Part shown: positions 22,501 to 28,944 of the stretch, piece by piece
How the letters are laid out: every line of letters starts with the position of its first letter
Numbering within the stretch: position 1 is the first letter of the stretch
Assembly (NCBI GenBank): GCA_030426665.1
Contig: JAUHYD010000006.1
Span: 124,001 to 188,000, forward strand
Reading direction: 5' to 3'
DNA length: 64,000 nucleotides
From: Bacteroidia bacterium
Lineage (GTDB): Bacteria; Bacteroidota; Bacteroidia; Chitinophagales; Chitinophagaceae
The notes under the pieces: generated by a model
What the model was told of the DNA's origin: nothing
What the model saw: the letters and a program-made list of their open reading frames with translations, nothing else
The model's database searches: none
Made by a program: the position numbers and the translations under genes

Positions 22501-25071
22501 AATGTATCGGTTACAGGTGCAGTGACCGGTGTCTCGGACGGTACAGCAGTAATATCTTATACAATTACTAATAGTTGCGGTAGTGCCACAGCAACGAAGA
22601 TAGTCACGGTAAATGCCTTGCCATCTTTGACAACCACTAGTTCTGTTTTGTGTTCCGGAACATCAACGTCCATTGCCGGCACTCCCTCCGGCGGTACGTG
22701 GAGTAGCTCCTCGTCATCAGTTACGGTAAGTTCGTCAGGAGTAGCTACGGGTACGGTAGCGGGTACGGCAACAGTTACGTACACGTTGCCCTCCGGTTGT
22801 TTTCGGACAACTACAGTGACAGTAAACCCTGCACCTGCGGGCATATCGGGAAGTACATCGGTATGTGAGGGTAACACAATAATGCTTTTCAGTACGACGG
22901 GAGGTGGCATATGGGGTAGCACAGCTCCGACCGTAACTATAGACACCACAACAGGAATAGTTGCCGGTGTGTCGTCAGGCACAGCGCTGGTAAGCTATAC
23001 ACTACCCACCGGTTGTACGACCTATGCGATAGTGACCGTAAATCCACTTCCGGCAACCATAACCGGTGCTCATCAGTTATGTACAGGAGCGTCAGCTATG
23101 CTGTCAAGTGCTACTGTTGGTGGTAGTTGGGTAACCACAGATACGACGGTATCAGTAAGTTCAGTAGGTGCAGTAACCGGTATGTACTCCGGTACAGCGA
23201 CAGTACAATACGTACTCTCGACCGGTTGCAGTCAATCGCATGCAGTAACTGTAACTCCCACACCGGCAGCTATAACCGGAGCAATATCGGTATGCGAAGG
23301 GCAATCCACGTCCTTAAGCGTTTCTTTCCCGACAACGGGTGTCTGGACAAGCGACGACATAAGCATTGCGTCTATTGATAGTGCAACGGGAATTGCATCT
23401 GGCGTATTGTCGGGCACTACAACTATTACTTATCGCATACCATCTACAGGCTGTTACAGTTTTTCAACAATGACTGTTGACCCGCAACCAACAATACTGT
23501 CAGGTGCAGACAATGTTTGTGAAGGTGCAAACATAACCATGTCGGCCAGTATCGCGGACGGAAGTTGGAGTAGTAGCAGTCTTGGGGTAGCAACTATCGG
23601 TGGTACATCCGGACTCGTGACCGGAATAGCATCGGGTACATCAATTGTTAGTTATACGCTACCGGGCGGTTGTTTTGCAATGGATACAGTTACTGTGAAT
23701 GACTTGCCGACAGTGATATCCGGAGTGTTGTCAGTTTGTGAAGGACAGACAACAGCACTGAGTAGCACCCCTGCAGGTGGAATCTGGACAAGCGCAAGTC
23801 TGGTTGTGACTTTAGATACGGTTACCGGATTAGTAACAGGATTGGTACATGGAACAGTATCCGTTAGCTATACGCTTCCTACTGGTTGTGGCGTGACGGG
23901 TGTAGTGACAGTGAATGAGTCACCGGCTACTATCATCGGTGCGGCGAGTATATGTGTCGGAGATCAGGAGCTATTGACCGATACCACCGCCGGAGGTGTA
24001 TGGAGCAGTAGCGATGTGGCAATAGCGTCAGCAGACGTCACGACAGGGCTGGTATCTGGACTGTCTGCAGGTACAGTAAGTATCAGTTATACGTTGCCTA
24101 CAGGTTGTGGAGTTAGTAAACAGGTGACGGTACATGCACTACCAATCATAACAGCAGCAGACACGGTAATTTGTGTGAATGAACAGATATCGCTTATCAG
24201 TAGCGATACATCTTCCGGCGTGTGGATAAGCTCTGACCCATCTGTTGCGACGGTAGTAGGCGGTTTAGTTAGTGGTGTTGTCGCCGGTACAGCAACAATT
24301 TCTTATACGAGTAGTTTTGGTTGTGCTACAAGTATTAAACTCACGGTTGAACCGCTGCCTTATGCAGGGGTAATATCCGGTGATACAATTTTGTGTGAGG
24401 GAGCGGCAGCAATAATTACAAGTTCAGTAGCCGGAGGTGAGTGGACTGCCAGAGATACTGCTGTCCTCCGGATGTTGTCCGATGGTCAGGTAAAGGGCAT
24501 TGCGACAGGAGCAGCAACGCTATCTTATAGCATAACATCTAATTGTGGTACTGATGTAGTTACACAACAAATATACGTACAGCCAAAGGCTGATGCTGGA
24601 GCAATTTCCGGACCGGACACCCTATGTGTGGGTAGTGAAACGGTGCTACTGACGTCAGTAGTTGGCGGGGAGTGGTATGCGGACGACCATCATTACGCAA
24701 CAGTGGCTGGTGGACGCGTAACAGGCATTAAAGCAGGTGTAACGACAATACAGTACGTCGTTTCCGGAATGTGCGGTACAGATACTGCACGATATGAAAT
24801 TCAGATACGTTCGGCTGAAGATTGTTACCCTGTGTACATTATTCGCATATACCCTAATCCATCAAGTGGAAATTTCATTGTTGAAACTCCTGTTGCAGGC
24901 AGCCTGATGATATACACTGTCGATGGCAGAAAATTATGGGATGCTTACAAAATTCCTGTAGGAATCACGCATATCTCCTTACCCAATTATCTGGCACGAG
25001 GTTTTTACATGTGCCGATTTATCGGAGAGGACGGTAGCAGTGCTACTGAGAAATTGGTGTTGAAGCCGTAA
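16504..25071 (+). CDS. Giant SBBP / 27x Ig-like repeat T9SS surface protein, copy 3 (complete)
   Basis: This complete gene of 2855 residues starts at GTG 16504, with the same upstream 87-nt spacer and signal peptide as copy 2. The order is signal peptide (1-40), DUF7948 (about 55-285), seven SBBP repeats (287-737, two residues longer than in the other copies; the seventh has lost its Trp and reads SASYLGG), 27 Ig-like repeats (738-2774, again exactly 2037 residues) and a T9SS type A tail (2775-2855, IYPNPSSG). It ends one codon early (KLVLKP instead of KLVLKPQ). It is the last copy: the array stops here and a convergent minus-strand gene begins 33 nt further on. Surface display by T9SS is well supported by the tail; an adhesin or fibre role is inferred from the propeller-plus-Ig-stalk layout. 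Confidence 0.93.
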   Translation: MKTTLPIAVPHFFEKTYVFIGRVTTAAVLFLLFYGSASAKQPLASGNIPKNKIEKNFGSRNLSFIENKGQIVDQYQQRRNDIDFSLAAAGGLSIFIGDGAIHYQFSKCENPENMQSRDNFSFDTGVHELEDSLVYTMYRMDVELVGANKDAGIIREEKQRYYENHYTNGLTGTDARAYGYNRITYKDVYPDIDWVLYTEGRELKHEFVVHEGGRVSDIRLRYGGAKQLDIVDGVLTARTPQGTITEQPPYSYQLSGQEIVSRFVLKDNILGYDVDDYKGELIIDPTLEWATYFGGPGSDNITGCATNKEGSVVIVGQTFSASGIVTSGAFMSTLFGSKDGFIAKFDKYGNADWATYFGGESVEGIQDLAVDSICNIYVVGVTKSDSGIATSGAHQTIRASHVDTTDGFLGKFDSTGFLLWCTYYGGTSFDRAIDVAIDNIGGVYIAGTTESSSGIATFGTYADHLSGTSDVFIAKFTEAGARVWGTYYGGASDEQGAVIKVESSGSIYIAGITWSTSGLATTGAHQGFFAGWYDSFLARFNATGNRVWGTYWGGEGEDSFIDMVVREGKIYLTGSTNSTSGIATTGAFQEAYGGGFQDNFLAKFSTGSSMEWATYYGGSEMDVGESIVIDTLGNIYLAGFSSSISGVVTPDAFQSVYGGGAFDAVIAKFDKTGILASASYLGGSQDDKLRRMAIDSSGYIYVVGLTQSNSGIATVDAFRATYQGGYFDGLLAKIRVEIPPIIGPDTVCVGSVELYSDSVAYGFWISSDTSIAIVDSVDIYTGRLTAISVGSVEITYTVGEFSASKVIVVVPTADAGVIAGPDSICTGISELFTTSVDTGGFWFSSDTTIATVSVAGLVTGLEEGSVYLWYVVSNDCNSDTASHLLTVIRTPTGLSDTSVCNGSSLSIGVTPMGGIWNSSDTSIVAVSDLGSGFGLISGVGIGTALLSYSRSGCSVSGVVVVNDFPDVGDLFGPDSVCRGSAVAFSSTVPGGVWSSSDVSVAIAGSGGTITGVSEGTAVITYSVINACGTDYSIRPVLVKPSAVAGVTTGSGSLCVGSTTTLSNTVSGGTWLSFTPSRAWVGISSGIVTGVTPGTALILYVVTNDCNSASNSKIVTVNPTPVSGTISGASTLCAGNTTLYTSTEPGGSWSSSYTPVATIDATGLVSGIAAGTTTISYVVANSCGSAFTTAMLTVNPTPDAGTIAGASAVCAGATETLTATVPGGAWSSSDVSVAAVSSAGVVSGVSSGTVVISYAVSFSCGDVFATKVLTVNPLPDAGTLSAVLSVCEGSSTTLSSTTPGGMWTSSNTAVATVSSGLLSGVSAGTATISYTITNSCGSASTTAVVTVNPLPVAGTLSGVLTVCAGSSTMLSSTISGGAWSSSGTSIATVSTTGNVSGVSAGTATISYTVTNGCGTASSTTIVTVNPLPDAGIISGGSSVCVGNSTAMSSTTSGGVWTSSNTTIATVSTTGSVTGVAVGTATISYTATNGCGAATTASVVTVNPLPDAGALSGASSVCAGNTITIASTATGGLWTSSDAAVATVSSGVVSGVGAGVATISYAVTNGCGTATTTKSVTVTPLPDAGMISGTTSVCVGSSTTLTSSVSGGAWTSGNSTVATVSSGVISGVSAGTTSISYTTTNGCGTASATTIFTVNALPDAGALSGALSVCSGSNTTLSSTMSGGVWTSSNGSIATVLSGVVSGITAGTATISYTMTNGCGTVNATKGITVNPLPVAGAISGSATLCQGSITSLTATVTGGVWTSSNTAVATVSPTGVVLGVSGGTATISYSRSNSCGTVAATRVVTVSPLPTAGSIAGSNSVCVGSITLMSGSVSGGGWSSSNTAVAMVSGSGIVLGISAGTTTVSYIVSNSCGTATTTKVVTVMPLPTTGVVTGLGVLCQGSTALMTSSASGGVWSSSDASVVVISGIGMSTGISAGSAVISYTATNSCGTATATHPVTVNPLPSAGTISGAGSWCAGNTTIFATSVAGGAWTSSDATVANVSVTGAVTGVSDGTAVISYTITNSCGSATATKIVTVNALPSLTTTSSVLCSGTSTSIAGTPSGGTWSSSSSSVTVSSSGVATGTVAGTATVTYTLPSGCFRTTTVTVNPAPAGISGSTSVCEGNTIMLFSTTGGGIWGSTAPTVTIDTTTGIVAGVSSGTALVSYTLPTGCTTYAIVTVNPLPATITGAHQLCTGASAMLSSATVGGSWVTTDTTVSVSSVGAVTGMYSGTATVQYVLSTGCSQSHAVTVTPTPAAITGAISVCEGQSTSLSVSFPTTGVWTSDDISIASIDSATGIASGVLSGTTTITYRIPSTGCYSFSTMTVDPQPTILSGADNVCEGANITMSASIADGSWSSSSLGVATIGGTSGLVTGIASGTSIVSYTLPGGCFAMDTVTVNDLPTVISGVLSVCEGQTTALSSTPAGGIWTSASLVVTLDTVTGLVTGLVHGTVSVSYTLPTGCGVTGVVTVNESPATIIGAASICVGDQELLTDTTAGGVWSSSDVAIASADVTTGLVSGLSAGTVSISYTLPTGCGVSKQVTVHALPIITAADTVICVNEQISLISSDTSSGVWISSDPSVATVVGGLVSGVVAGTATISYTSSFGCATSIKLTVEPLPYAGVISGDTILCEGAAAIITSSVAGGEWTARDTAVLRMLSDGQVKGIATGAATLSYSITSNCGTDVVTQQIYVQPKADAGAISGPDTLCVGSETVLLTSVVGGEWYADDHHYATVAGGRVTGIKAGVTTIQYVVSGMCGTDTARYEIQIRSAEDCYPVYIIRIYPNPSSGNFIVETPVAGSLMIYTVDGRKLWDAYKIPVGITHISLPNYLARGFYMCRFIGEDGSSATEKLVLKP

Positions 25072-25104
25072 CCTAACAATTATCAGACAAAGTTTGCAAC
25101 TTCG

Positions 25105-25683
25105 TTATCCTACCATTTCGGCCGGCGCCATTTTTCTGGCCCATGCAAGCAGCGAAGGGTATTGCTCGTCTATCAAATCATGAGGAAGTGATACGGGTTC
25201 GTGCTTTGTCGTGAGAAAAATGGTTTGCATTGATAGCTTTTTACCAAATTCCATATCACTCATGCTGTTGCCTACCATGATACTTTTTTTGAAGTCGATT
25301 GTCGGAAAGTCCTCCTGTGCCTGAAGTCCCATGCCTGTATTCGGTTTCCTGTTCCGGTCTTCATCGTTTATTGCGGTACAGTTATACACTTTGTCGATAT
25401 GGCCACCGAATTCTGCAACAGCATTTCTCATGTTGTTACTAATGTCATGCAGCGCATCCATACTCATAATGCCTCTTCCTACTCCCCGCTGATTTGATAC
25501 TACAACGATAGTACTGAATAGTCGACTTAATGACTGTATGGCTTCCAGCGCCCCGTCATGAAAGTCAAACTCACTCCAATTGGTAATGTAGGAGCCTACC
25601 GACTCTACATTAATCACGCCATCTCTGTCCAGGAACAATGTCCAGCTTTTGTCTATTTCCGGTTTCATATGCTTGAGGTTCAT
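25105..25683 (-). CDS. HAD-IIIA family phosphatase, GmhB-like (heptose bisphosphate 7-phosphatase candidate)
   Basis: This 192-residue protein has the HAD motifs in order: DRDGVIN with nucleophile Asp19 and Asp21, SNQRGVGRG (motif II), RKPNTGM, and MVGNSMSDMEF (motif IV). This is the histidinol-phosphatase/GmhB subfamily pattern. GmhB removes the 7-phosphate of D-glycero-D-manno-heptose 1,7-bisphosphate in the ADP- or GDP-heptose pathway. The upstream gene, 12 nt away on the same strand, is gmhA, which supports this role. One oddity is that the zinc-binding Cys/His cluster normally just before RKP in E. coli GmhB is absent: only one Cys lies in that stretch (VYNCTAINDEDRNRKP). Substrate or anomer preference may therefore differ. 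Another HAD-IIIA sugar-phosphate phosphatase is possible. Confidence 0.75.
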   Translation of the reverse strand: MNLKHMKPEIDKSWTLFLDRDGVINVESVGSYITNWSEFDFHDGALEAIQSLSRLFSTIVVVSNQRGVGRGIMSMDALHDISNNMRNAVAEFGGHIDKVYNCTAINDEDRNRKPNTGMGLQAQEDFPTIDFKKSIMVGNSMSDMEFGKKLSMQTIFLTTKHEPVSLPHDLIDEQYPSLLAWARKMAPAEMVG

Positions 25684-25695
25684 GTCTGTTGAATT

Positions 25696-26268
25696 TTAAA
25701 ACATTTCCGATTCCACTAACTCGCAGATTATGTGACCTACCATGATATGTGATTCCTGAATACGAGGTGTATCATTGCTCGGTACGTTAATCAGGTAGTC
25801 GCACAGGTTCTTGAGTTTTCCTCCTCCTTCTCCTGTTAGTACTACATTAATCATACCAATTTTTCGCGCCTCTTCCATTGCTTTGATAATATTAACAGAA
25901 TTTCCGGAAGTACTCAACCCAACCAACACGTCTCCTGATTTTCCGGTACCCTTTACGATTCTGCTATATACCACATCATAACCATAGTCATTTGCCACTG
26001 CAGTCATATACGAAGAATTGCAGTGAAGTGCTTCAGAAGGCAAAGGATTTCTGTCTGTATAAAATCTTCCGCTGAATTCTGCTGCCAAATGCTGGGCATC
26101 TGCAGCACTACCTCCATTGCCACAGAACAGTACTTTATTGCCGTTTTGGAAGGCATCGACTATCACTCGAGTTACTTTTTCAATCGTGTCTATTAACGTT
26201 GCATCGTTAAGCAACTGCTGTTTAACATTTATAGAAGCACTCGTTATGTCTTTAATTCTTTGTTGCAT
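25696..26268 (-). CDS. gmhA: Phosphoheptose isomerase (sedoheptulose 7-phosphate isomerase)
   Basis: This 190-residue SIS-domain protein contains the nucleotide-sugar-type loop FCGNGGSAADAQHLA, then EFSGRF, the second SIS signature GLSTSGNSVNI, and a C-terminal QESHIMVGHIICELVE helix with the catalytic-type Glu and His residues of GmhA. It converts sedoheptulose 7-phosphate to D-glycero-D-manno-heptose 7-phosphate, the first step of heptose synthesis for surface polysaccharide. I chose the ATG at 26268 (MQQRIKDI) because it gives the usual family length. A longer frame reaches 26385 but adds 39 residues without family resemblance. It forms a two-gene unit with the phosphatase downstream. Confidence 0.92.
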   Translation of the reverse strand: MQQRIKDITSASINVKQQLLNDATLIDTIEKVTRVIVDAFQNGNKVLFCGNGGSAADAQHLAAEFSGRFYTDRNPLPSEALHCNSSYMTAVANDYGYDVVYSRIVKGTGKSGDVLVGLSTSGNSVNIIKAMEEARKIGMINVVLTGEGGGKLKNLCDYLINVPSNDTPRIQESHIMVGHIICELVESEMF

Positions 26269-26450
26269 GTTAGTTTTTTTGCCAGTAAATGGCGTATTAC
26301 AAAAATGTGAAAAATGAACGGTTGTGCAGCAAATACTTTTCCACACATCGTTAAAAGTAAGATGCCGGACATTACGAACCGACATCTTGATTTTATTTTA
26401 ACGGTGTTGAAAAAGATTCATTACTAAGTGTACACTCTTTTTTCGAATCA

Positions 26451-28079
26451 CTATACCTGAAATACACCGGTTTTAAATTCGCGTTCGCTTTGCGAATGGT
26501 TGGCCGCATTAATGCCTTCAGAAATAACACTTCTGGTTTCTGCCGGATCTATTATTTCATCTACCCACAGTCGCGCTGCGGCATAGTAAGCTGAAGTCTG
26601 GCTATCATAACGGTCCGTGATTTCTTTGAGCATTTCTTTTTCTTTTTCAGGGTCAATCACTTCTCCCTTTTTCTTTAATGATGCCACTTGTATTTGAAGA
26701 AGCGTTTTAGCCGCCTGTTCTCCTCCCATTACCGCAATCTTAGCATTTGGCCATGCATAGATGAAGCGAGGATCATAGGCCTTGCCACACATTGCGTAGT
26801 TGCCTGCACCGTAGGAGTTGCCAATAATGATTGTGATTTTAGGCACAACAGAGTTGGCAACCGCATTTACCAATTTTGCCCCGTCTTTTATAATACCTGA
26901 TTGTTCGCTTCTGCTTCCGACCATAAACCCGGTAACGTCCTGCAGAAATACCAATGGTATTTTCTTTTGGTTGCAATTCATAATAAATCTGGCGGCTTTG
27001 TCTGCACTATCATTGTAGATAACGCCACCCATCTGCATCTCTCCCTTTCCGCTTTTTACAATTTTTCGCTGGTTGGCAACAATTCCTACCGCCCAACCAT
27101 CTATGCGGGCGTAACCACACACAATAGTCTGTCCGTAATCTTCTTTGAACTGGTCAAACTCTGACTTGTCAACAATACACTTTATTACATCTACAACGTC
27201 ATATTGTTTGTTGTTAGCTACCGACACGTAACCATATATGTCATTTGGGTCGCCGGCTGGTTTTGCGGGCTTAACTCTATCGTAACCGCACCTCGGCTGT
27301 TCTCCTATTTTATCCATTATCCTACGCACCTGGTCAAGGCATTCTTGCTCAGTGTCAAACTTATAGTCGGCAATGCCACTGACTTCGGTGTGCATTTTAG
27401 CTCCGCCCAGGTTTTGCTGGTCGGCCGTTTCTCCGATTGCTGCCTTTACCAGATAAGGGCCGGCAAGAAATATGGAGCCATTTCCTTCTACCATAAGCGT
27501 TTCGTCACTCATTATAGGCAGGTAGGCACCACCGGCAACGCAGCTGCCCATTACGGCTGCTATTTGGGTAATGCCCATTGCACTCATTTGTGCATTATTG
27601 CGGAATATTCGTCCGAAGTGTTCTTTGTCCGGGAAAATTTCATCCTGCATCGGCAGAAATACGCCCGCACTATCTACCAGATAAATTACCGGCAGGTGGT
27701 TTTCCATTGCTATTTCCTGCAATCGCAGGTTCTTCTTACCTGTTATCGGGAACCATGCCCCGGCTTTTACGGTATTGTCATTGGCTACTATTACACATTG
27801 TCTGCCCTGCACGTAGCCGAGACCGGCAACGGTCCCTCCCGCAGGGCAACCGCCATACTCCGGATACATATCATAACCCGCAAAAGAACCTATCTCGGTA
27901 AACTCTGTGCCTTTGTCTATCAGGTATTTGATGCGTTCGCGAGGAGCCAACTTGCCCTGTGCTTTCGCTTTTTCCATGCTTTTTTTGCCACCACCCTTGC
28001 ATATTTCGGCATGTTTGCGCTTCATGTCGCTCACTGCCAACCTCATGGCATCGTCAATTTTATTTCGCTCAAGATTCAT
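26451..28079 (-). CDS. Acyl-CoA carboxylase carboxyltransferase subunit, methylcrotonyl-CoA type
   Basis: This 542-residue protein is a biotin-dependent carboxyltransferase with N- and C-terminal crotonase-like halves. Recognisable stretches are APRERIKYLID, the PVIYLVDSAGVFLPMQ segment followed by FPDKEHFGRIFRN (typical of the beta subunit of methylcrotonyl-CoA carboxylase), GGAYLPIMSDE, GGAKMHTEVSG, QDVTGFMVG and GNSYGAGNYAMCGKAYDPRF. It transfers CO2 from carboxybiotin to an acyl-CoA; leucine catabolism is the likely setting, while propionyl-CoA or geranyl-CoA carboxylation are alternatives. No biotin carboxylase or biotin carrier gene is nearby, so the alpha subunit must be encoded elsewhere. 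It is on the same strand as gmhA with a 182-nt gap, so co-transcription is uncertain. Confidence 0.88.
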   Translation of the reverse strand: MNLERNKIDDAMRLAVSDMKRKHAEICKGGGKKSMEKAKAQGKLAPRERIKYLIDKGTEFTEIGSFAGYDMYPEYGGCPAGGTVAGLGYVQGRQCVIVANDNTVKAGAWFPITGKKNLRLQEIAMENHLPVIYLVDSAGVFLPMQDEIFPDKEHFGRIFRNNAQMSAMGITQIAAVMGSCVAGGAYLPIMSDETLMVEGNGSIFLAGPYLVKAAIGETADQQNLGGAKMHTEVSGIADYKFDTEQECLDQVRRIMDKIGEQPRCGYDRVKPAKPAGDPNDIYGYVSVANNKQYDVVDVIKCIVDKSEFDQFKEDYGQTIVCGYARIDGWAVGIVANQRKIVKSGKGEMQMGGVIYNDSADKAARFIMNCNQKKIPLVFLQDVTGFMVGSRSEQSGIIKDGAKLVNAVANSVVPKITIIIGNSYGAGNYAMCGKAYDPRFIYAWPNAKIAVMGGEQAAKTLLQIQVASLKKKGEVIDPEKEKEMLKEITDRYDSQTSAYYAAARLWVDEIIDPAETRSVISEGINAANHSQSEREFKTGVFQV

Positions 28080-28155
28080 ATCGTACCGTTTGGCTGTAAA
28101 AATAAGGCAATAAAACGTACCATATAAATGAGATTGAATAATGTTATACTGGTAT

Positions 28156-28252
28156 GGGAATTAGTTAATTTGGGATGTGTTGTGTTTCTATTGTTTTCAA
28201 TTTTCATTCTGCTGTTACAGTCGGAACCAAGCTTGAAGGATTAAAGGAAGGG
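28156..28252 (+). repeat. Degenerate direct repeat, left copy
   Basis: This stretch shares with 28625-28719 an ordered series of blocks: GGGAATTAGTTA, GGGAT, TTCTGCT, TCGGAA and TTAAAGGAAGGG. Spacing is almost the same (97 against 95 nt) and the segments between blocks have diverged. The origin is unknown. Confidence 0.6.
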
Positions 28253-28270
28253 AAGGGTTTTCCGGGGTAA

Positions 28271-28298
28271 CCTACCTGTCGCCCTGACGATAGGTAGG
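28271..28298. repeat. Inverted repeat, 11-bp arms
   Basis: CCTACCTGTCG at 28271-28281 faces CGATAGGTAGG at 28288-28298 across a 6-nt loop, with a single G-T pair. It resembles the short intergenic palindromes scattered in many Bacteroidota genomes. Its function is unknown. Confidence 0.6.
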
Positions 28299-28470
28299 GT
28301 CTGATTCACAACACGAGTAGCAGATGTCTCCTGTCGGCAATAATACAAATGACGGAAATGTGGTTTGTGTTCGCTTTCTGGTGGAGGTTGCGCAACTAAT
28401 TTCTTTTACACAGTTTAGTGTTGATAATCAACTGCTTGTGTTGTTTTTGCGTTTCAAAATTGCGCACTTT

Positions 28471-28505
28471 TTGCCCACTTGTTACCAGTGGGTGGGCAAT
28501 TTTTT
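28471..28505 (+). terminator. Terminator-like hairpin with T-run (plus strand)
   Basis: TTGCCCACT at 28471 can pair with the AGTGGG/TGGGCAA sequence ending at 28499, in one of two registers, and is followed at once by six T residues. It has the form of a rho-independent terminator for plus-strand transcription. No plus-strand gene ends before it. Confidence 0.45.
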
Positions 28506-28624
28506 GCCTTGTTGCGGGTTGTCGCCGCGTGTTATTTTTAGGAGTGTAATTGTTGTTTTAATTGGCATAATGGCAGGGTTTGCTTATTAATGGTATATGC
28601 ATCAAAAATTGAGCCAATTTTTGA

Positions 28625-28719
28625 GGGAATTAGTTAGTCAGGGATATTCCGCATTGCTCTTTTTTCATATTAGTTCTGCTATCATTGTCGGAAACATGAT
28701 TCAAGTGTTAAAGGAAGGG
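28625..28719 (+). repeat. Degenerate direct repeat, right copy
   Basis: This is the right copy of the repeat at 28156-28252, starting 469 bp downstream in the same orientation and sharing the same conserved blocks. The two copies bracket two hairpins. Confidence 0.6.
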
Positions 28720-28768
28720 CATGATGACAACTGCGCATTTCTGACTTTATGATGTATAATTATCAGGC

Positions 28769-28810
28769 GCATATATCTGTTACAGGCATAACAGGTAGGG
28801 TTATATATGC
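28769..28810. repeat. Nested inverted repeat
   Basis: An outer pair GCATATAT (28769-28776) and ATATATGC (28803-28810) encloses an inner perfect pair CTGTTA (28777-28782) and TAACAG (28789-28794). The two stems are contiguous on the left side, so they could stack as an RNA structure. Confidence 0.5.
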
Positions 28811-28944
28811 TAATACATTTAACCGCCACTTGCATATATCCATTGCCGACTTGCAGAGCGATTTGTATTTTGTGGAGGTAGTAAGTGATGGCTAAAGAGT
28901 AGTGCAGAAGCTGGTAGTACGGTAAACCTTAGATTCCGAGGTAA

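Larger units (their letters stand above)
1..25071 (+). repeat. Tandem array of three 8.65-kb gene-sized repeats
   Basis: Three copies of one gene plus spacer follow each other in direct orientation. Matching positions are offset by 8652 bp between copies 1 and 2 (1405 to 10057, 3601 to 12253) and by 8658 bp between copies 2 and 3 (10057 to 18715). Inside each copy, 27 sub-repeats of about 225 bp occupy 6111 bp. Repeat n of one copy resembles repeat n of the other copies more than its own neighbours, so the internal repeats formed before the gene was duplicated. The array enters from the left edge and may contain more copies outside. Confidence 0.93.
28080..28944. other. 865-bp gene-poor region with inverted and degenerate direct repeats
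   Basis: No convincing protein gene is present; the 88-codon frame at 28324-28590 is Cys- and Phe-rich, resembles nothing I know and contains a terminator-like hairpin. The region holds a degenerate direct repeat (28156-28252 and 28625-28719), a hairpin (28271-28298), a hairpin followed by T residues (28471-28505) and a nested hairpin (28769-28810). It separates two minus-strand genes, so it should also contain the promoter of the carboxyltransferase at its left end. Confidence 0.6.

Noticed and set aside
1405-24825. CRISPR-like regular repeats
   Set aside because: The period is about 225 bp, there are no conserved short repeats with unique spacers, and the repeats are in-frame coding units of an Ig-like domain.
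27204-28127. 307-codon plus-strand frame opposite the carboxyltransferase
   Set aside because: The minus-strand gene has unmistakable motifs along its whole length; the plus-strand product is low-similarity, His/Tyr/Cys-rich and has no domain.
28324-28590. 88-codon plus-strand frame in the 28.1-28.9 kb region
   Set aside because: It spans a terminator-like hairpin, has unusual Cys/Phe/Leu composition and no recognisable family. The region looks non-coding.
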